DNA from: Nannocystis sp. RBIL2
GTDB lineage: Bacteria > Myxococcota_A > Polyangia > Nannocystales > Nannocystaceae
Assembly (NCBI RefSeq): GCF_026626745.1
Contig: NZ_JAPNJW010000002.1
Span: 4,550,151-4,614,150, forward strand
DNA length: 64,000 nucleotides
Reading direction: 5' to 3'
This document shows positions 22,659 to 31,941 of the stretch, in pieces. Position numbers and translations under genes: made by a program. The number at the start of each line of letters is the position of its first letter. Within the stretch, counting starts at the first letter, position 1. Below the pieces are notes generated by a model, which had not been told where the DNA came from, did no database searches, and saw only the letters and a program-made list of their open reading frames with translations.

Positions 22659-24503
22659 TCATCCGAGCTCGCCCCAGCGCACCACCGTGCCGTCCTCCGA
22701 CGCGCTCCACAGCGCCCCGTCGGCCCACGTCAGGGCCAGCACCTCGTCGGTGTGGCCGTGGAGCGCCGCGACCTGCTCGCCGCCGGGCACGCGGTGCTGG
22801 GTGATCGCGCCCGAGTCATAGCCGACGAACAGCCACTCGTCCGTGAAGCACAGGCTGATCGCCGAGCTCCGCTCGCCCGGCAGCTCCGGCGTCAGCTCGG
22901 TCACCGCCCCCGTGGCGACGCGGACCAGCCGCGGCCCGGCGAACGAGGCCACCGCCGCGAACGCGCCGTCGGGGCTGAGCGCCACCCCGCGCCCGCCCTT
23001 GGCGATCGGCGTCGACAGCAGCGACTTCCCTTTGGGGATGCCGACGACCTCCAGCTGCTCGTCGGCCATCACCGCCGCCGCAGTGTCGGCCAGCGCCAGC
23101 CGCGGGAAGCGTCCCTTGAGCTTGACGTTCTTGGCCCACTTCGTCGCCCCGAACGCGCGCCACTGCCCGTGGCAGGTCGGCTCGGCGCGCAGCTGGGCCG
23201 GATAGGAGTGCGAGATGACGCCCCACGTCGCTCCACCCGGCGCCACGGTCACCTCGCCGGCAGCGCGCTGGACCTCGACCGACTCGAGCGCCTCGCCGGC
23301 CGCGTCGAGCACCGCCACCACCAGCGGCATACTCGGCCCCTGTTCGTGCAGCACCAGCAGGCGCTGACCGTCGCGCGTGCGGGCGACGTCGTGGACGAGC
23401 GTGCGCGCGAGCATCCGCGTCGCCCCGCTCGCCAGCTCGATCTCCTGCACCGAATCGATGTAGTTCGACGACTGCGTGTGCTGCACCGTCAGCGCCCCGC
23501 CGTGCACCATCACGCGCCGCAGGCCGCGGCTGTAGCCCATCAGCCTGGCGCTCGGCTGCTCCGGGCGGTCCATCTGCCAGATCGTCACGCCGGCGTCGCG
23601 GAAGTCGATCGCCGCTACGTGGCTGGCGCTGGAGGCCGCCGCCTGGCCGCGCCAGCCCGGATGCGTGCCGATCGTGCTCGGCTGCGTGACCGCGAAGACC
23701 GGGCTCTCGGCCGCGACGTCCCACACCTGCACGTCGCCCAGGCCGCCGTGAAACGTCAGCCGGCTGCGGTCGTGCGCGATGGTCCCGGTCCTGGCGCTCG
23801 ACCCCACCTCGCGGGCGTGGACGAACGCGCCGTCCTTGAAGCCGACGCGCTCCCCGCGGGTGCCGACCAGGCCGCCGTCGTCCGCCACGAACAACGGCTC
23901 GGGCGCCATGAAGAACGGGCTGTCGGCGCGCGGCTCGGCCCGGCCGTCGGGGTGGACGACGAGCATCTTGTTGCCCTGCATGTACACCGCGCCGTCGCGG
24001 CGGACCGCCAGCGCGCCGGCGCGGTTCGCCTCCTGCGGCAGCTCGAGCTCGCGGAGCACCGCGCCCGTGAGCGCGTCGACGGTGTAGAGCACCGGCGCCG
24101 GGCCGCTGCGGCGCCAGTACACGCGCGCGCCGTCGGGTGCGAGCGCGCCGCAGAACTGGTAGCCGGGGATCGGCGCTGGCACCAATGAGACCACGCGCCC
24201 CGACCCTGGCCACACGCGCACGACTGCGCGCCCTCGCGGCTCGCGGACCGCCGCCACCACCGATTCGCCGTCGGGGTGGGCCACCATCCATTCGACCCCG
24301 CCGATGCCCTCGACGGCCGCGCGCGGCGGCGAGGGGGCTGCGGGGTCGTGCAGGGTGATGCCCTGGCTCGAACCGACGACGAGCGAGCCGTCGGCGAGGA
24401 ACGCCAGCGCGTGCGGCTTGCCGGCGAAGACCCGCAGCGCGGGAGAGCGCGGCGCGGCGGCGAATTGGACGATCGGAGCGGTGTTATGGGGGGTCCACGG
24501 CAT
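22659..24503 (-). CDS. WD40-like beta-propeller protein
   Basis: 614 residues, no signal peptide, so probably cytoplasmic. Repeating short motifs of the type hydrophobic-A-x-x-x-D-G-x-x-hydrophobic fit one or two beta-propellers (H-A-L-A-F-L-A-D-G-S-L-V-V, A-L-A-P-D-G-A-R-V-Y, A-L-S-P-D-G-A-F-A-A-V). The last repeat is a clear WD40 unit: A-A-L-H-G-H-T-D-E-V-L-A-L-T-W ending in V-V-R-W. Such proteins are usually scaffolds for protein-protein contacts. No catalytic residue is apparent. The start at 24503 begins M-P-W-T-P. Its neighbour across the divergent gap is a Cys-rich lipoprotein, and no functional link is evident. Confidence 0.8.
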   Translation of the reverse strand: MPWTPHNTAPIVQFAAAPRSPALRVFAGKPHALAFLADGSLVVGSSQGITLHDPAAPSPPRAAVEGIGGVEWMVAHPDGESVVAAVREPRGRAVVRVWPGSGRVVSLVPAPIPGYQFCGALAPDGARVYWRRSGPAPVLYTVDALTGAVLRELELPQEANRAGALAVRRDGAVYMQGNKMLVVHPDGRAEPRADSPFFMAPEPLFVADDGGLVGTRGERVGFKDGAFVHAREVGSSARTGTIAHDRSRLTFHGGLGDVQVWDVAAESPVFAVTQPSTIGTHPGWRGQAAASSASHVAAIDFRDAGVTIWQMDRPEQPSARLMGYSRGLRRVMVHGGALTVQHTQSSNYIDSVQEIELASGATRMLARTLVHDVARTRDGQRLLVLHEQGPSMPLVVAVLDAAGEALESVEVQRAAGEVTVAPGGATWGVISHSYPAQLRAEPTCHGQWRAFGATKWAKNVKLKGRFPRLALADTAAAVMADEQLEVVGIPKGKSLLSTPIAKGGRGVALSPDGAFAAVASFAGPRLVRVATGAVTELTPELPGERSSAISLCFTDEWLFVGYDSGAITQHRVPGGEQVAALHGHTDEVLALTWADGALWSASEDGTVVRWGELG

Positions 24504-24791
24504 GGGGTGAGGCCGGAGGATATCAGCGCCCCGAGCGTGTTCGTTCGCGAACTTTCACGAGGGCGAGATCGTTCTGCCCGCGAGGTGCACTGCTATCGCG
24601 TGACCCCGACTCCAGGGCGCGTGCTTTCTCGTGACGGGACCGACCGCGACCGGCCATGTTCGGCGAACGCCGGTGTGAGTCCGGTTGCGAGGCGGCGACG
24701 AGCGGAGCGCCGTGGTCTTGCTACGCTGCGCGCCTGTCGCTTGCTGGTTCGAGCTCGTCATCCGCAATGACTTGCCCATACCTCGGAGAAA

Positions 24792-25694
24792 ATGATGCAT
24801 AAGTCCGCCCGATTCATCACCCTGTTCTGCGCCGTGCTGCTCGCCGGTTGCTCCGACTCTACTTCCAAAGCCACCGGGACCCCGACGACGACGGAGGACC
24901 CGTCGACCTCGACCAGCGACACCAGTGACTCCAGCACCGCCGCCCCGACCTCCAGCGGGACGACCGGCAGCACCACCGTCGAAGACCCGACGAGCAGCAT
25001 GACCGACGGCGAGGCGTCGATGTGCGACCCGTGGCTGCAGGACTGCCCGGACGGCTACAAGTGCATGGCCTTCGCGCCCGAGGGCGAGCCCGCGTTCACC
25101 GGCAACAAGTGCACCCCGGTGACCGAGAACCCCGGCAAGGTCGGCGACCCGTGCAACGTCGAGGACGGCTGGTGGAGCGGCGTCGACGACTGCGACTACG
25201 GCCTGGCCTGCTGGAACATCAACCACGACAACAACACCGGCCAGTGTGTGGCCCTGTGCACCGGCAACGAGGACGCCTACGACTGCCCGGGCTCGGCCGA
25301 CATCTGCGTGTTCTGGGTCCCCGGCATCGCGCACGTGTGCCTGCAGGGCTGCGACCCGCTGCTGCAGGACTGCCCCGACGGCCAGGGCTGCTTGCCCGAC
25401 TGGGCCAGCAACGGCCAGCGGTTCGTGTGCCTGGCCGAGTACTCGTTCGAGGAGGGCCAGGAGTTCGACCCGTGCCAGTTCAGCAACGTGTGCGACCCGG
25501 GCCTCCTGTGCTGGGGCTCGGCTTCGGCGCTCGAGTGCGATCAGGACATCAGCGCCTGCTGCATCTCGTTCTGCGACATCTCCGATCCGCAGTGCACCGG
25601 CGAGGGCGCCGAGTGCGTGTCGTTCTACGAGGGCGTCGGCGGCGAGCCGCCCCCGGCCTTCGCCGACGTCGGGATCTGCGTGATCCCGGGCTGA
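24792..25694 (+). CDS. Cys-rich lipoprotein with Ser/Thr linker
   Basis: 300 residues from ATG 24792 (M-M-H-K; a second ATG follows at once). A type II signal peptide ends in lipobox L-L-A-G-C (Cys20). A linker of about 50 residues is almost all Thr, Ser, Asp, Glu and Pro. The C-terminal 225 residues contain about 26 cysteines in repeating modules such as C-D-P-W-L-Q-D-C-P-D-G-Y-K-C and C-D-P-L-L-Q-D-C-P-D-G-Q-G-C, an obviously duplicated motif. The protein is presumably a disulphide-bonded domain displayed on the cell surface. Similar myxobacterial proteins are abundant and have no known function. AAAATG start context with GGAG upstream (CTCGGAGAAAATG). Confidence 0.85.
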   Translation: MMHKSARFITLFCAVLLAGCSDSTSKATGTPTTTEDPSTSTSDTSDSSTAAPTSSGTTGSTTVEDPTSSMTDGEASMCDPWLQDCPDGYKCMAFAPEGEPAFTGNKCTPVTENPGKVGDPCNVEDGWWSGVDDCDYGLACWNINHDNNTGQCVALCTGNEDAYDCPGSADICVFWVPGIAHVCLQGCDPLLQDCPDGQGCLPDWASNGQRFVCLAEYSFEEGQEFDPCQFSNVCDPGLLCWGSASALECDQDISACCISFCDISDPQCTGEGAECVSFYEGVGGEPPPAFADVGICVIPG

Positions 25695-25715
25695 GCGATC
25701 ACAGGTGAATCATCG

Positions 25716-25747
25716 CATGTCTCATGGAACATGCTCCATGAGACATG
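25716..25747. terminator. Perfect 13-bp inverted repeat at convergent junction
   Basis: CATGTCTCATGGA (25716-25728) and TCCATGAGACATG (25735-25747) are exact reverse complements around a six-base loop ACATGC. The element sits midway between the ends of two convergent genes, with no T-run on either side. It contains the ATGTC core of the palindrome family. Confidence 0.6.
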
Positions 25748-25782
25748 CGCTTTGACGCCACGACGGCGCTCGCCGCCGCGGC

Positions 25783-26865
25783 TCACCGCCGGCGGCGCCG
25801 CAGCACCAGCCCGAGCAGCACCAGCCAGCCCGCGGAGCGGCCCTCGCCGTCGCTGCGGCAGCCGCAGCCGCTCTCCTCGTCGGTAGAGCTCGAGGTGGTC
25901 GCGCCGGCCGAGGTCGTGTCCGAACCTCCGCTCGAATCGGCGCCCGTCGCCGCGGTGGTCGAACCGGCGCCGCCGGTCGGATCGTCGCCCGTGGGATCAC
26001 CGCCCGTGGGATCACCGCCCGTGGGATCACCGCCGGTCGCATCGTCGCCGGTCGCAGCGCTCGTCGGTTCGCCCGTCTCGCTGCCGGTGCTCTCGCCGCC
26101 GGTCGTGTCCTGCCCGGGCTCGGTGACCGCGGGATCGAGGTCGTCCGGATCGGCGCCGTCGCACGAGGCGTTGCTGACGCCGTCGCCGTCGACGTCGCAG
26201 GCGAACGCCGGCAGATTGGCGAAGAACGGGATGTTCGTCAGCTCGGGCGAGCAGATCGCAGTGTTGATCGGGTTCGAGTCGGCGAGCAGGATCACGTTGC
26301 GCTCGACGCCGAGGAACGGCTCGTTGTCCGCCGTCTCCACCACCACCTGCGTCGCCGGCCCCGGGATCACGTGGTCGGGCGCGGACGAGTGGAACACGGT
26401 GAGCCCCGTCGTCAGCGGGTGCGGGTGGAAGATCGCCGCGTCGGAGCAGCCGTACGACCCGCCGTGGGTGAAGCGCGCCTCGACCCCGAGCTCCGGCAAG
26501 AGCGCGTTGAACACCCCGGACGGCTCGGGCGAGTAGCCGTCGTAATCGGACACCAGCACGAGCGCCCCGCCGCGGTCGACGAACTCGACCAGCGCGCTGG
26601 CCTCCGCCGGGCCCGGCGCGGCCCCGGGCAGCACGACGATCACGAGGTTGTACGCCGACAGGTCGGCCGGCAGCTGGGGCGCGCGCTCGACCGGGCTCGC
26701 CCCGCCCGAGGCGAGCCCCTGCTCGAACGCCTCGTAATCGAAGCCCCAGTACTCGCCGTCCCAGATGAACGCACCGCGGTCGGCGGCCTGCGCCTCCGCC
26801 ACGGACAGCAGGACCGTGCTCGACGTCAGGAGCGCCAGAGTCCGCGAGGTCGCGCGCAATCGCAT
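25783..26865 (-). CDS. Exported protein with MYXO-CTERM-like sorting tail
   Basis: 360 residues. It has a type I signal peptide (residues 1-27, ending A-E-A-Q-A-A). A domain of about 190 residues starts F-I-W-D-G-E-Y-W and contains L-V-I-V-V-L-P and V-E-F-V-D-R-G-G-A-L-V-L-V-S-D, typical of a Rossmann/GATase-like fold such as DUF4350. A D-x-D-G-D-G-V-S-type calcium-binding-like segment (D-V-D-G-D-G-V-S) follows. Then comes a Gly/Thr/Asp linker of about 90 residues with a T-G-G-D-P repeat. The tail is C-G-C, a short hydrophobic stretch (G-W-L-V-L-L-G-L-V-L) and R-R-R-R-R, matching the MYXO-CTERM plan that directs surface anchoring in myxobacteria. Function of the folded domain is unknown. Confidence 0.8.
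   Translation of the reverse strand: MRLRATSRTLALLTSSTVLLSVAEAQAADRGAFIWDGEYWGFDYEAFEQGLASGGASPVERAPQLPADLSAYNLVIVVLPGAAPGPAEASALVEFVDRGGALVLVSDYDGYSPEPSGVFNALLPELGVEARFTHGGSYGCSDAAIFHPHPLTTGLTVFHSSAPDHVIPGPATQVVVETADNEPFLGVERNVILLADSNPINTAICSPELTNIPFFANLPAFACDVDGDGVSNASCDGADPDDLDPAVTEPGQDTTGGESTGSETGEPTSAATGDDATGGDPTGGDPTGGDPTGDDPTGGAGSTTAATGADSSGGSDTTSAGATTSSSTDEESGCGCRSDGEGRSAGWLVLLGLVLRRRRR
25982..26040. repeat. 15-bp tandem repeat in a surface-protein linker
   Basis: CGCCCGTGGGATCAC is repeated three times in a row, flanked by partial copies. On the minus strand it encodes T-G-G-D-P repeats of the linker. It keeps the reading frame and may vary in number between strains. Confidence 0.8.
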
Positions 26866-27077
26866 GAGGCGCGTCTAACCCAGACGGCCGCGGACATCAA
26901 TCACCGGGGCGCCGGGTGCCGGCGAGTGGCTCGGAGACCTCCGGCCGCAGACCGTCGCAATTGTCGGCAGTGAGACGAAGGTCCGCGTGACGAGAGGTGA
27001 GAATCAAGGGCATCGGGTCGGCACCGATTCTCCTGCGTCGCGACTGCGTGCCAGCCTGACGCTGGAGGACCTTCGCC

Positions 27078-28334
27078 ATGGCCGAATCGGAGCTGATCGA
27101 TCCCGCCGCGCTCGCGGCTCATAACCCGTTCGACTTCGCCCAGATGGCCGATCCGTACCCGTTCTACGCCGCGGCCCGGCGGGCGACCGCCGCCTTCTTC
27201 AACGCCCCGCTCAACAGCTGGTTCATCACCCGGCCGGAGGACATGCAGGCGATCTATCGCGACCCGGCGCGGTTCTCCTCGAAGTACATCATGAGCGCTC
27301 ACAAGGAGCTGCCGCCCGAGGTCTTGCAGGTGTTCGCCGGCGAGCCGCCGTGGCTGCCGACGCTGCTGACCACCGACCCGCCCGATCACACGCGCATGCG
27401 CAGCCTGTTGGTCAAGGGCTTCGCCCCGCAGAGCATCGCCGCCCGCGAGCCGGCGATCCGGCAGCTGGCCGACGAGCTCATCGACGGCTTTCACGCCGAC
27501 GGCCACGCCGACGTGGCGCAGCAGTTCGCGTTCCCGTTCACCGCGACGGTCATCGGCGACATGCTCGGCATGCCGCGCGCCGACATCGACCGCCTCAAGC
27601 GCTGGTCGGGCGACTGGTTGCGGCTGATCTGGTGCGTCGAGCCGATCGAGCGCCTGGTCGAGTCGGCGCGCGGCCTGCTCGCCTTCCAGGAGTACTTCAA
27701 GGATGTCATCGCCGAGCGGCGGGCGCGACCCGGCAGCGACCTGCTGTCGGTGCTGATCCAGGCCCGCCTCGACGACGGCGATCGCCTGAGCGAGGAGGAG
27801 CTGGTGGCCGTGCCGATGCAGCTCATCGTCGGCGGTCACGAGACGACGATGTTCGCCATGAGCAACGCGCTGGCGCTGTTGATCCAGCGGCCGGACGACC
27901 TCGCGGCAGTGCGCGCCGACCCCGGCCTGCTGCCGGGCTTCATCGAGGAGGTGCTGCGCTTCGAGACGCCGCTGCTGTTCAACCAGCGCCAGACCATCGC
28001 CGCGGAGACCATCGGCGGCGTGACGATCCCGGCCGACAGCTCCTTGCAATTGCTCCTCGCCGCCGCCAACCGCGACGAGGCCCTGTTCCCCGAGCCCGAC
28101 CGCTTCGACCGGCGACGCGCCAACGCCGACCGTCACTTCGCGTTCGGCCGCGGCATTCACTTCTGCCTCGGCGCCGCCCTCGCCCGGCTCGAGCTGCGCG
28201 TCGGCATCGAGCGCCTGCTGGCGCGACTGCCCGACCTGCGCCTGCGACCCGGCGCGCCGCCAGAGCGCGCGCGGGTGATCCTGTTCTTCGGCTACGACCG
28301 CCTGCACCTGGCCTGGGGTGCGGACGGCGCGTGA
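27078..28334 (+). CDS. Cytochrome P450
   Basis: 418 residues, the normal length for a soluble bacterial P450. All signatures are present: I-helix G-G-H-E-T-T (oxygen activation), K-helix E-E-V-L-R (ExxR), a meander, and the heme loop F-G-R-G-I-H-F-C-L-G with Cys363 as thiolate ligand. ATG 27078 has TGGAGGA seven bases upstream. No ferredoxin or reductase gene is adjacent, so electrons must come from elsewhere. No other biosynthetic gene is nearby, so the substrate is unknown; it looks like a CYP107-type soluble class I enzyme. It is convergent with the next gene with a gap of only 13 bases and no palindrome. Confidence 0.95.
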   Translation: MAESELIDPAALAAHNPFDFAQMADPYPFYAAARRATAAFFNAPLNSWFITRPEDMQAIYRDPARFSSKYIMSAHKELPPEVLQVFAGEPPWLPTLLTTDPPDHTRMRSLLVKGFAPQSIAAREPAIRQLADELIDGFHADGHADVAQQFAFPFTATVIGDMLGMPRADIDRLKRWSGDWLRLIWCVEPIERLVESARGLLAFQEYFKDVIAERRARPGSDLLSVLIQARLDDGDRLSEEELVAVPMQLIVGGHETTMFAMSNALALLIQRPDDLAAVRADPGLLPGFIEEVLRFETPLLFNQRQTIAAETIGGVTIPADSSLQLLLAAANRDEALFPEPDRFDRRRANADRHFAFGRGIHFCLGAALARLELRVGIERLLARLPDLRLRPGAPPERARVILFFGYDRLHLAWGADGA

Positions 28335-28347
28335 ATCATCGCAGTCC

Positions 28348-29577
28348 TCAGCCGCGCGAGCTCGTCCCGGTCGCGCGCAGCGGCGGCGAGCCCGGCTCGT
28401 TCGCGGCCGCCTCCGCGAGCGACAGGTACCCCTCGGGCGCCAGGCTGGTCGCCAGCATGACCTCGTTGATGTCGCGGTGGGCCAGCCAGGTCTGGCTGCG
28501 ACGGTGCTCGGCCTGCGACCAGAACGACTCGATGACCTCGAGCCACGGCAAGAACGTCGCCAGCCGCTCGAGATCGCTGCGCGCCGCCGGCATCGCCTCG
28601 TAGGGGCCCGGATCGCGGCGCGCTGCGGCCGTGAGCCGTTCGACCGCGTGCAGGCCGATCGCCAGGCCGAGCTCGCGGAACGCCAGGCGGCGGTTCGCCG
28701 GCTGCTCCAATGGCCCGGGGCGCAAATACGCGGAGGCGCCGGCGCTGGCGGCCGCGAGCACCGGGGCCAGCAGCGCCTCACCGCCGGCGCCGCGGCGAAT
28801 CAGTTGATCGAGGCGATACGCGTCGCTCATGAGCCCGCCGAGCCCCAGCGGATCGTCGGTGGCCCAGTCGCGGTGCTCGGCGATCGCGGTCATCTCCGCG
28901 ATCTCCGGCGCCAGGTCGGGACCTTCGGCCCCCTCGCCGCGACCGGCGCGGAGCTGCAGGTACGTGACGAGCCCGTCGAGCGGATCGTGGTGGCCCATCG
29001 ACGGCACGAGCGGCCGACTGAGGTCGATGCTCATCTTCCAGTGCATCCGCTTGCGCGCCCCGGGCCGCGGCGCGTACGTGAAGCCGGCGTGGGCCGCCGC
29101 CGCCAGCTCGCGCGCCAGCCCGTTGCCGACCCGGTCGCCGGTGACGCGGGACAGCCGATCGAGCGCGTGCATCCACTTCGTCAGGTAATGATAGTACTGC
29201 CCGTCGCGCTCCCACTCGAGGTCCGGCTCGAACGGCTCGTCGGGCCCGCGCTCGGGCAGCGGCTTGCCGATCCGCAGCCCCCCGCGCGTCGGGTGGGCCT
29301 CACCTGCCTCGGGGGACAGGCCGCTGATCCACCGCCCCGCCCGCGGGTCGTCCGGCCGGTGGCGCCCGAGCACGTGATGGACCTGCTCGACCAGCCGCAC
29401 CGCGACGTCGTAGAGCGGCGCGGAGCCCCACGCGCAGGCCAGCCCGAGCAGGTTGCAGACCGCGAACGCATCGGTCCACAGGTAGCGCCGCGGCGGCCGG
29501 TCCGACGTGAGCCCCGTGCGCGCCGCGAATTGCAGCATCAGCTCGACTGCTGCCTCCTGTCTGTCGGGTCCGCTCAC
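28348..29577 (-). CDS. Conserved helical protein, unknown function
   Basis: About 409 residues from GTG 29577, chosen because GAGGGA lies seven bases upstream; an ATG at 29598 has no ribosome-binding site. The start reads Q-E-A-A-V-E-L-M-L-Q-F-A-A-R-T-G-L, then R-R-Y-L-W-T-D-A-F-A-V-C-N-L-L-G-L. Further on are W-I-S-G-L, Y-H-Y-L-T-K-W-M-H-A-L-D-R and K-R-M-H-W-K-M-S-I-D-L-S-R-P-L. The many Trp/Tyr/His residues and helix-forming pattern suggest an (alpha/alpha)6-toroid-like enzyme, for example a sugar epimerase or glycosidase relative. That is a guess from pattern. It has no signal peptide. The R-Y-L-W-T-D-A-F motif is family-specific in appearance, but I cannot name the family. Confidence 0.75.
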   Translation of the reverse strand: MSGPDRQEAAVELMLQFAARTGLTSDRPPRRYLWTDAFAVCNLLGLACAWGSAPLYDVAVRLVEQVHHVLGRHRPDDPRAGRWISGLSPEAGEAHPTRGGLRIGKPLPERGPDEPFEPDLEWERDGQYYHYLTKWMHALDRLSRVTGDRVGNGLARELAAAAHAGFTYAPRPGARKRMHWKMSIDLSRPLVPSMGHHDPLDGLVTYLQLRAGRGEGAEGPDLAPEIAEMTAIAEHRDWATDDPLGLGGLMSDAYRLDQLIRRGAGGEALLAPVLAAASAGASAYLRPGPLEQPANRRLAFRELGLAIGLHAVERLTAAARRDPGPYEAMPAARSDLERLATFLPWLEVIESFWSQAEHRRSQTWLAHRDINEVMLATSLAPEGYLSLAEAAANEPGSPPLRATGTSSRG

Positions 29578-29920
29578 CGATCGTCCCTCGCTCCTCATTG
29601 ATCGATGCACGCAGGCAAGCATTGCTTGCAACCTCAGGCGGGCCTTCGCGCCGCGTTCGCCTGCGTTGCCTCGAATCATTCCTGGCGCCGCGCCGCTCGC
29701 CGCCTCCGCGTGCGCTGCGCCGAGGCCACACAGCGGCGCTTGCTCCTGGCCGATGTCGCCCGCCCGTCCCGCGCTCCAATCACTGCACGAGGCCGCTGAC
29801 GACTCCCCTCGATTCGCCGTTCACCGGCGATCCTCGGCCACCGCGATCGGCCGAGCCTGGCCGGCGCGAATCGATCTGCGGCCACGGTTCGGTGCGCTCG
29901 ACCGGGACGGGACCGCGGGT
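29578..29920. other. Divergent intergenic region
   Basis: About 340 bases between the helical protein and the methyltransferase-esterase fusion. The fusion's frame is open through it but has no homology. One dyad is present: GCAAGC-ATT-GCTTGC at 29615-29629. Nothing else was recognised. Confidence 0.4.
29615..29629. promoter_or_regulatory. Dyad GCAAGC-ATT-GCTTGC (possible operator)
   Basis: A perfect six-base inverted repeat with a three-base centre in the divergent gap, about 38 bases upstream of the GTG at 29577. It could be an operator for either gene. Inference only. Confidence 0.3.
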
Positions 29921-31915
29921 ATGTTCGCCGGTGTCATGGACACGAGCGACGAGTGGATCGATCTGCAGCTGGCCGGCCGGGGCATCACCGACGAACGCGT
30001 GCTCGAGGCCTTTCGCACCGTCCCGCGCGCCGAGTTCGTCCCGGAGGAGCTCGCCGACCTCGCGCACGAGGACGCCCCGCTGCCGATCGGCGGCGGACAG
30101 ACCATCTCCCAGCCTTTCATCGTCGCCCTGACCCTGGAGGCGCTCGAGCTGCACGGTGGCGAGCGCGTGCTCGAGGTGGGCGCCGGCTCCGGCTACGCGG
30201 CCGCGGTCGCCAGCCGCCTCGCCGGCGAGGTCTTCACCGTCGAGCGGCTCGAGTCGCTCGCCGACGACGCGAGCAAGCGCCTCGCGCGGCTCGGTTTCAC
30301 CAACGTCCGCGTCCGCTGCGGCGACGGCACTCTCGGGTGGCCCGAGCACGCCCCGTACGACGCCATCGCCGTGGCCGCCGGCGGTCCTGCCGTCCCGCGG
30401 GCGCTGCTCGACCAGCTCGCGCCGGGCGGTCGACTGGTCATGCCGGTCGGCGCGGACGCGGACTCGCAGACGCTCGTGCGCATCACCCGGGAGCATGACG
30501 GCCGCCTGCGCGAGGACTCGCTCGGCCCGGTGCGCTTCGTGCCGCTGATCGGCGAGCAGGGCTGGCCCGACGAGAGCGGCCTCGTGCGCGCGCCGGCGCG
30601 GGAGGACGACCGCGCACTGCCCATGCTGATCCGCGAGTGCGGCGAGCCGCTGCGCGACCTCGACGCTCACGCCCTCGACGCCCTGATCGATCGCATCGGC
30701 GACGCCCGCCTGGTGCTCCTCGGCGAGGCCACGCACGGCACCAGCGAGTTCTACCGCCTGCGCGCGCGGCTGTCGCGGGCGCTGATCGAGCGCTGCGGCT
30801 TCGACTTCGTCGCGGTCGAGGCCGACTGGCCGGACGCGATGCGGATCCACCGCTACGTCACCGACGCGCCGCGCTCGCACGTCGAGTTCGCCCCCTTCTC
30901 GCGGTTCCCGACCTGGATGTGGCGCAACGAGGAGGTCAGCGAGTTCGTCGAGTGGCTGCGCGCGCACAACCTCGGCCGCCGCGAGCGCGCGCGGCGGGCC
31001 GGCTTCTACGGGCTCGACCTCTACAGCATGTTCACGTCGATCGCCCACGTGCTCGCCTACCTCGACGACGTCGATCCGGACGCGGCCCGGGTCGCCCGCG
31101 CGCGCTACGGCATGCTGACCCCGTGGCAGCAGGACCCCGCCGCCTACGGCCAGGCGGTGCTCGTCGGTCGCTACGCCAGCTCGGAGACGGCGGTGGTGGC
31201 CATGCTCCGCGACATGCTCGAGCGCCGCCTCGACTACGCCGGCCAGGACGGCGAGGCCTTCTTCGACGCCGCCCAGAACGCCCACGTCGTGACCAATGCC
31301 GAACGCTACTACCGCGCCATGTACTACGGCTCCGCCGCCTCGTGGAACCTGCGCGACACCCACATGTTCCACACGCTGCAGGCCCTCCTCGGCTACCACG
31401 GCCCCGACGCCCGCGGCATCGTCTGGGAGCACAACTCGCACCTCGGCAACGCCGAGGCCACCGAGATGAGCGTCCGCGGCGAGCTCAACGTCGGCCAGCT
31501 GTGCCGCGAGCAGTTCGGCGACGCGGTCTACGCCGTCGGCTTCGGCACCGATCACGGCACAGTCGCCGCCGCCTCCGACTGGGGCGGGCCGATGCAGCGC
31601 ATGCAAGTGCGCCCGTCCCTGCCCGGCAGCTACGAGCGGCTGTGCCACGACGCCCGGGTGCCCGCATTCCTCCTGCCCCTCCGCGCCCCGCGGCGGCCCG
31701 AGCTCCGCGACGAGCTGATGCAGCCGCGGCTCGAGCGGGCCATCGGCGTGATCTACCGCCCCGACTCCGAGCGCATGAGCCATTACTTCCACGCCAGCCT
31801 CCCGCTGCAGTTCGACGAGTACGTGTGGTTCGACGAGACCCACGCAGTCGAACCACTCCAGGCCCGGAGCCGCCCGAGCCCCGAGCTGCCCGAGACCTAC
31901 CCCTTCGGCCTGTGA
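29921..31915 (+). CDS. Protein-isoaspartate O-methyltransferase fused to erythromycin-esterase-like domain
   Basis: 664 residues from ATG 29921; ATG 29936 is an alternative. Residues about 1-215 are a complete PCMT domain: R-A-E-F-V-P-E-E, then P-I-G-G-G-Q-T-I-S-Q-P-F-I-V-A-L, then the SAM-binding V-L-E-V-G-A-G-S-G-Y-A-A-A, then G-D-G-T-L-G-W. PCMT repairs isoaspartyl residues in aged proteins. Residues about 235-655 are an EreA/EreB-like domain: L-V-L-L-G-E-A-T-H-G-T-S-E-F-Y, V-A-V-E-A-D-W-P-D, F-Y-G-L-D-L-Y-S, W-E-H-N-S-H-L-G-N-A and Y-A-V-G-F-G-T. The Glu and His of the G-E-A-T-H-G motif are the catalytic region of macrolide esterases. A macrolide substrate is unproven; most family members are uncharacterised hydrolases. 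One start, no internal ribosome-binding site: a true fusion. Confidence 0.92.
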   Translation: MFAGVMDTSDEWIDLQLAGRGITDERVLEAFRTVPRAEFVPEELADLAHEDAPLPIGGGQTISQPFIVALTLEALELHGGERVLEVGAGSGYAAAVASRLAGEVFTVERLESLADDASKRLARLGFTNVRVRCGDGTLGWPEHAPYDAIAVAAGGPAVPRALLDQLAPGGRLVMPVGADADSQTLVRITREHDGRLREDSLGPVRFVPLIGEQGWPDESGLVRAPAREDDRALPMLIRECGEPLRDLDAHALDALIDRIGDARLVLLGEATHGTSEFYRLRARLSRALIERCGFDFVAVEADWPDAMRIHRYVTDAPRSHVEFAPFSRFPTWMWRNEEVSEFVEWLRAHNLGRRERARRAGFYGLDLYSMFTSIAHVLAYLDDVDPDAARVARARYGMLTPWQQDPAAYGQAVLVGRYASSETAVVAMLRDMLERRLDYAGQDGEAFFDAAQNAHVVTNAERYYRAMYYGSAASWNLRDTHMFHTLQALLGYHGPDARGIVWEHNSHLGNAEATEMSVRGELNVGQLCREQFGDAVYAVGFGTDHGTVAAASDWGGPMQRMQVRPSLPGSYERLCHDARVPAFLLPLRAPRRPELRDELMQPRLERAIGVIYRPDSERMSHYFHASLPLQFDEYVWFDETHAVEPLQARSRPSPELPETYPFGL

Positions 31916-31941
31916 CCGCGGGCCGTCGGCGGAGTTTCAAT

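Noticed and set aside
24600..24760. Possible cobalamin riboswitch (CGGTGTGAGTCCGG)
   Set aside because: One short string resembles part of the B12 fold, but no B12 box or other conserved parts were seen and the downstream gene is an unrelated lipoprotein.
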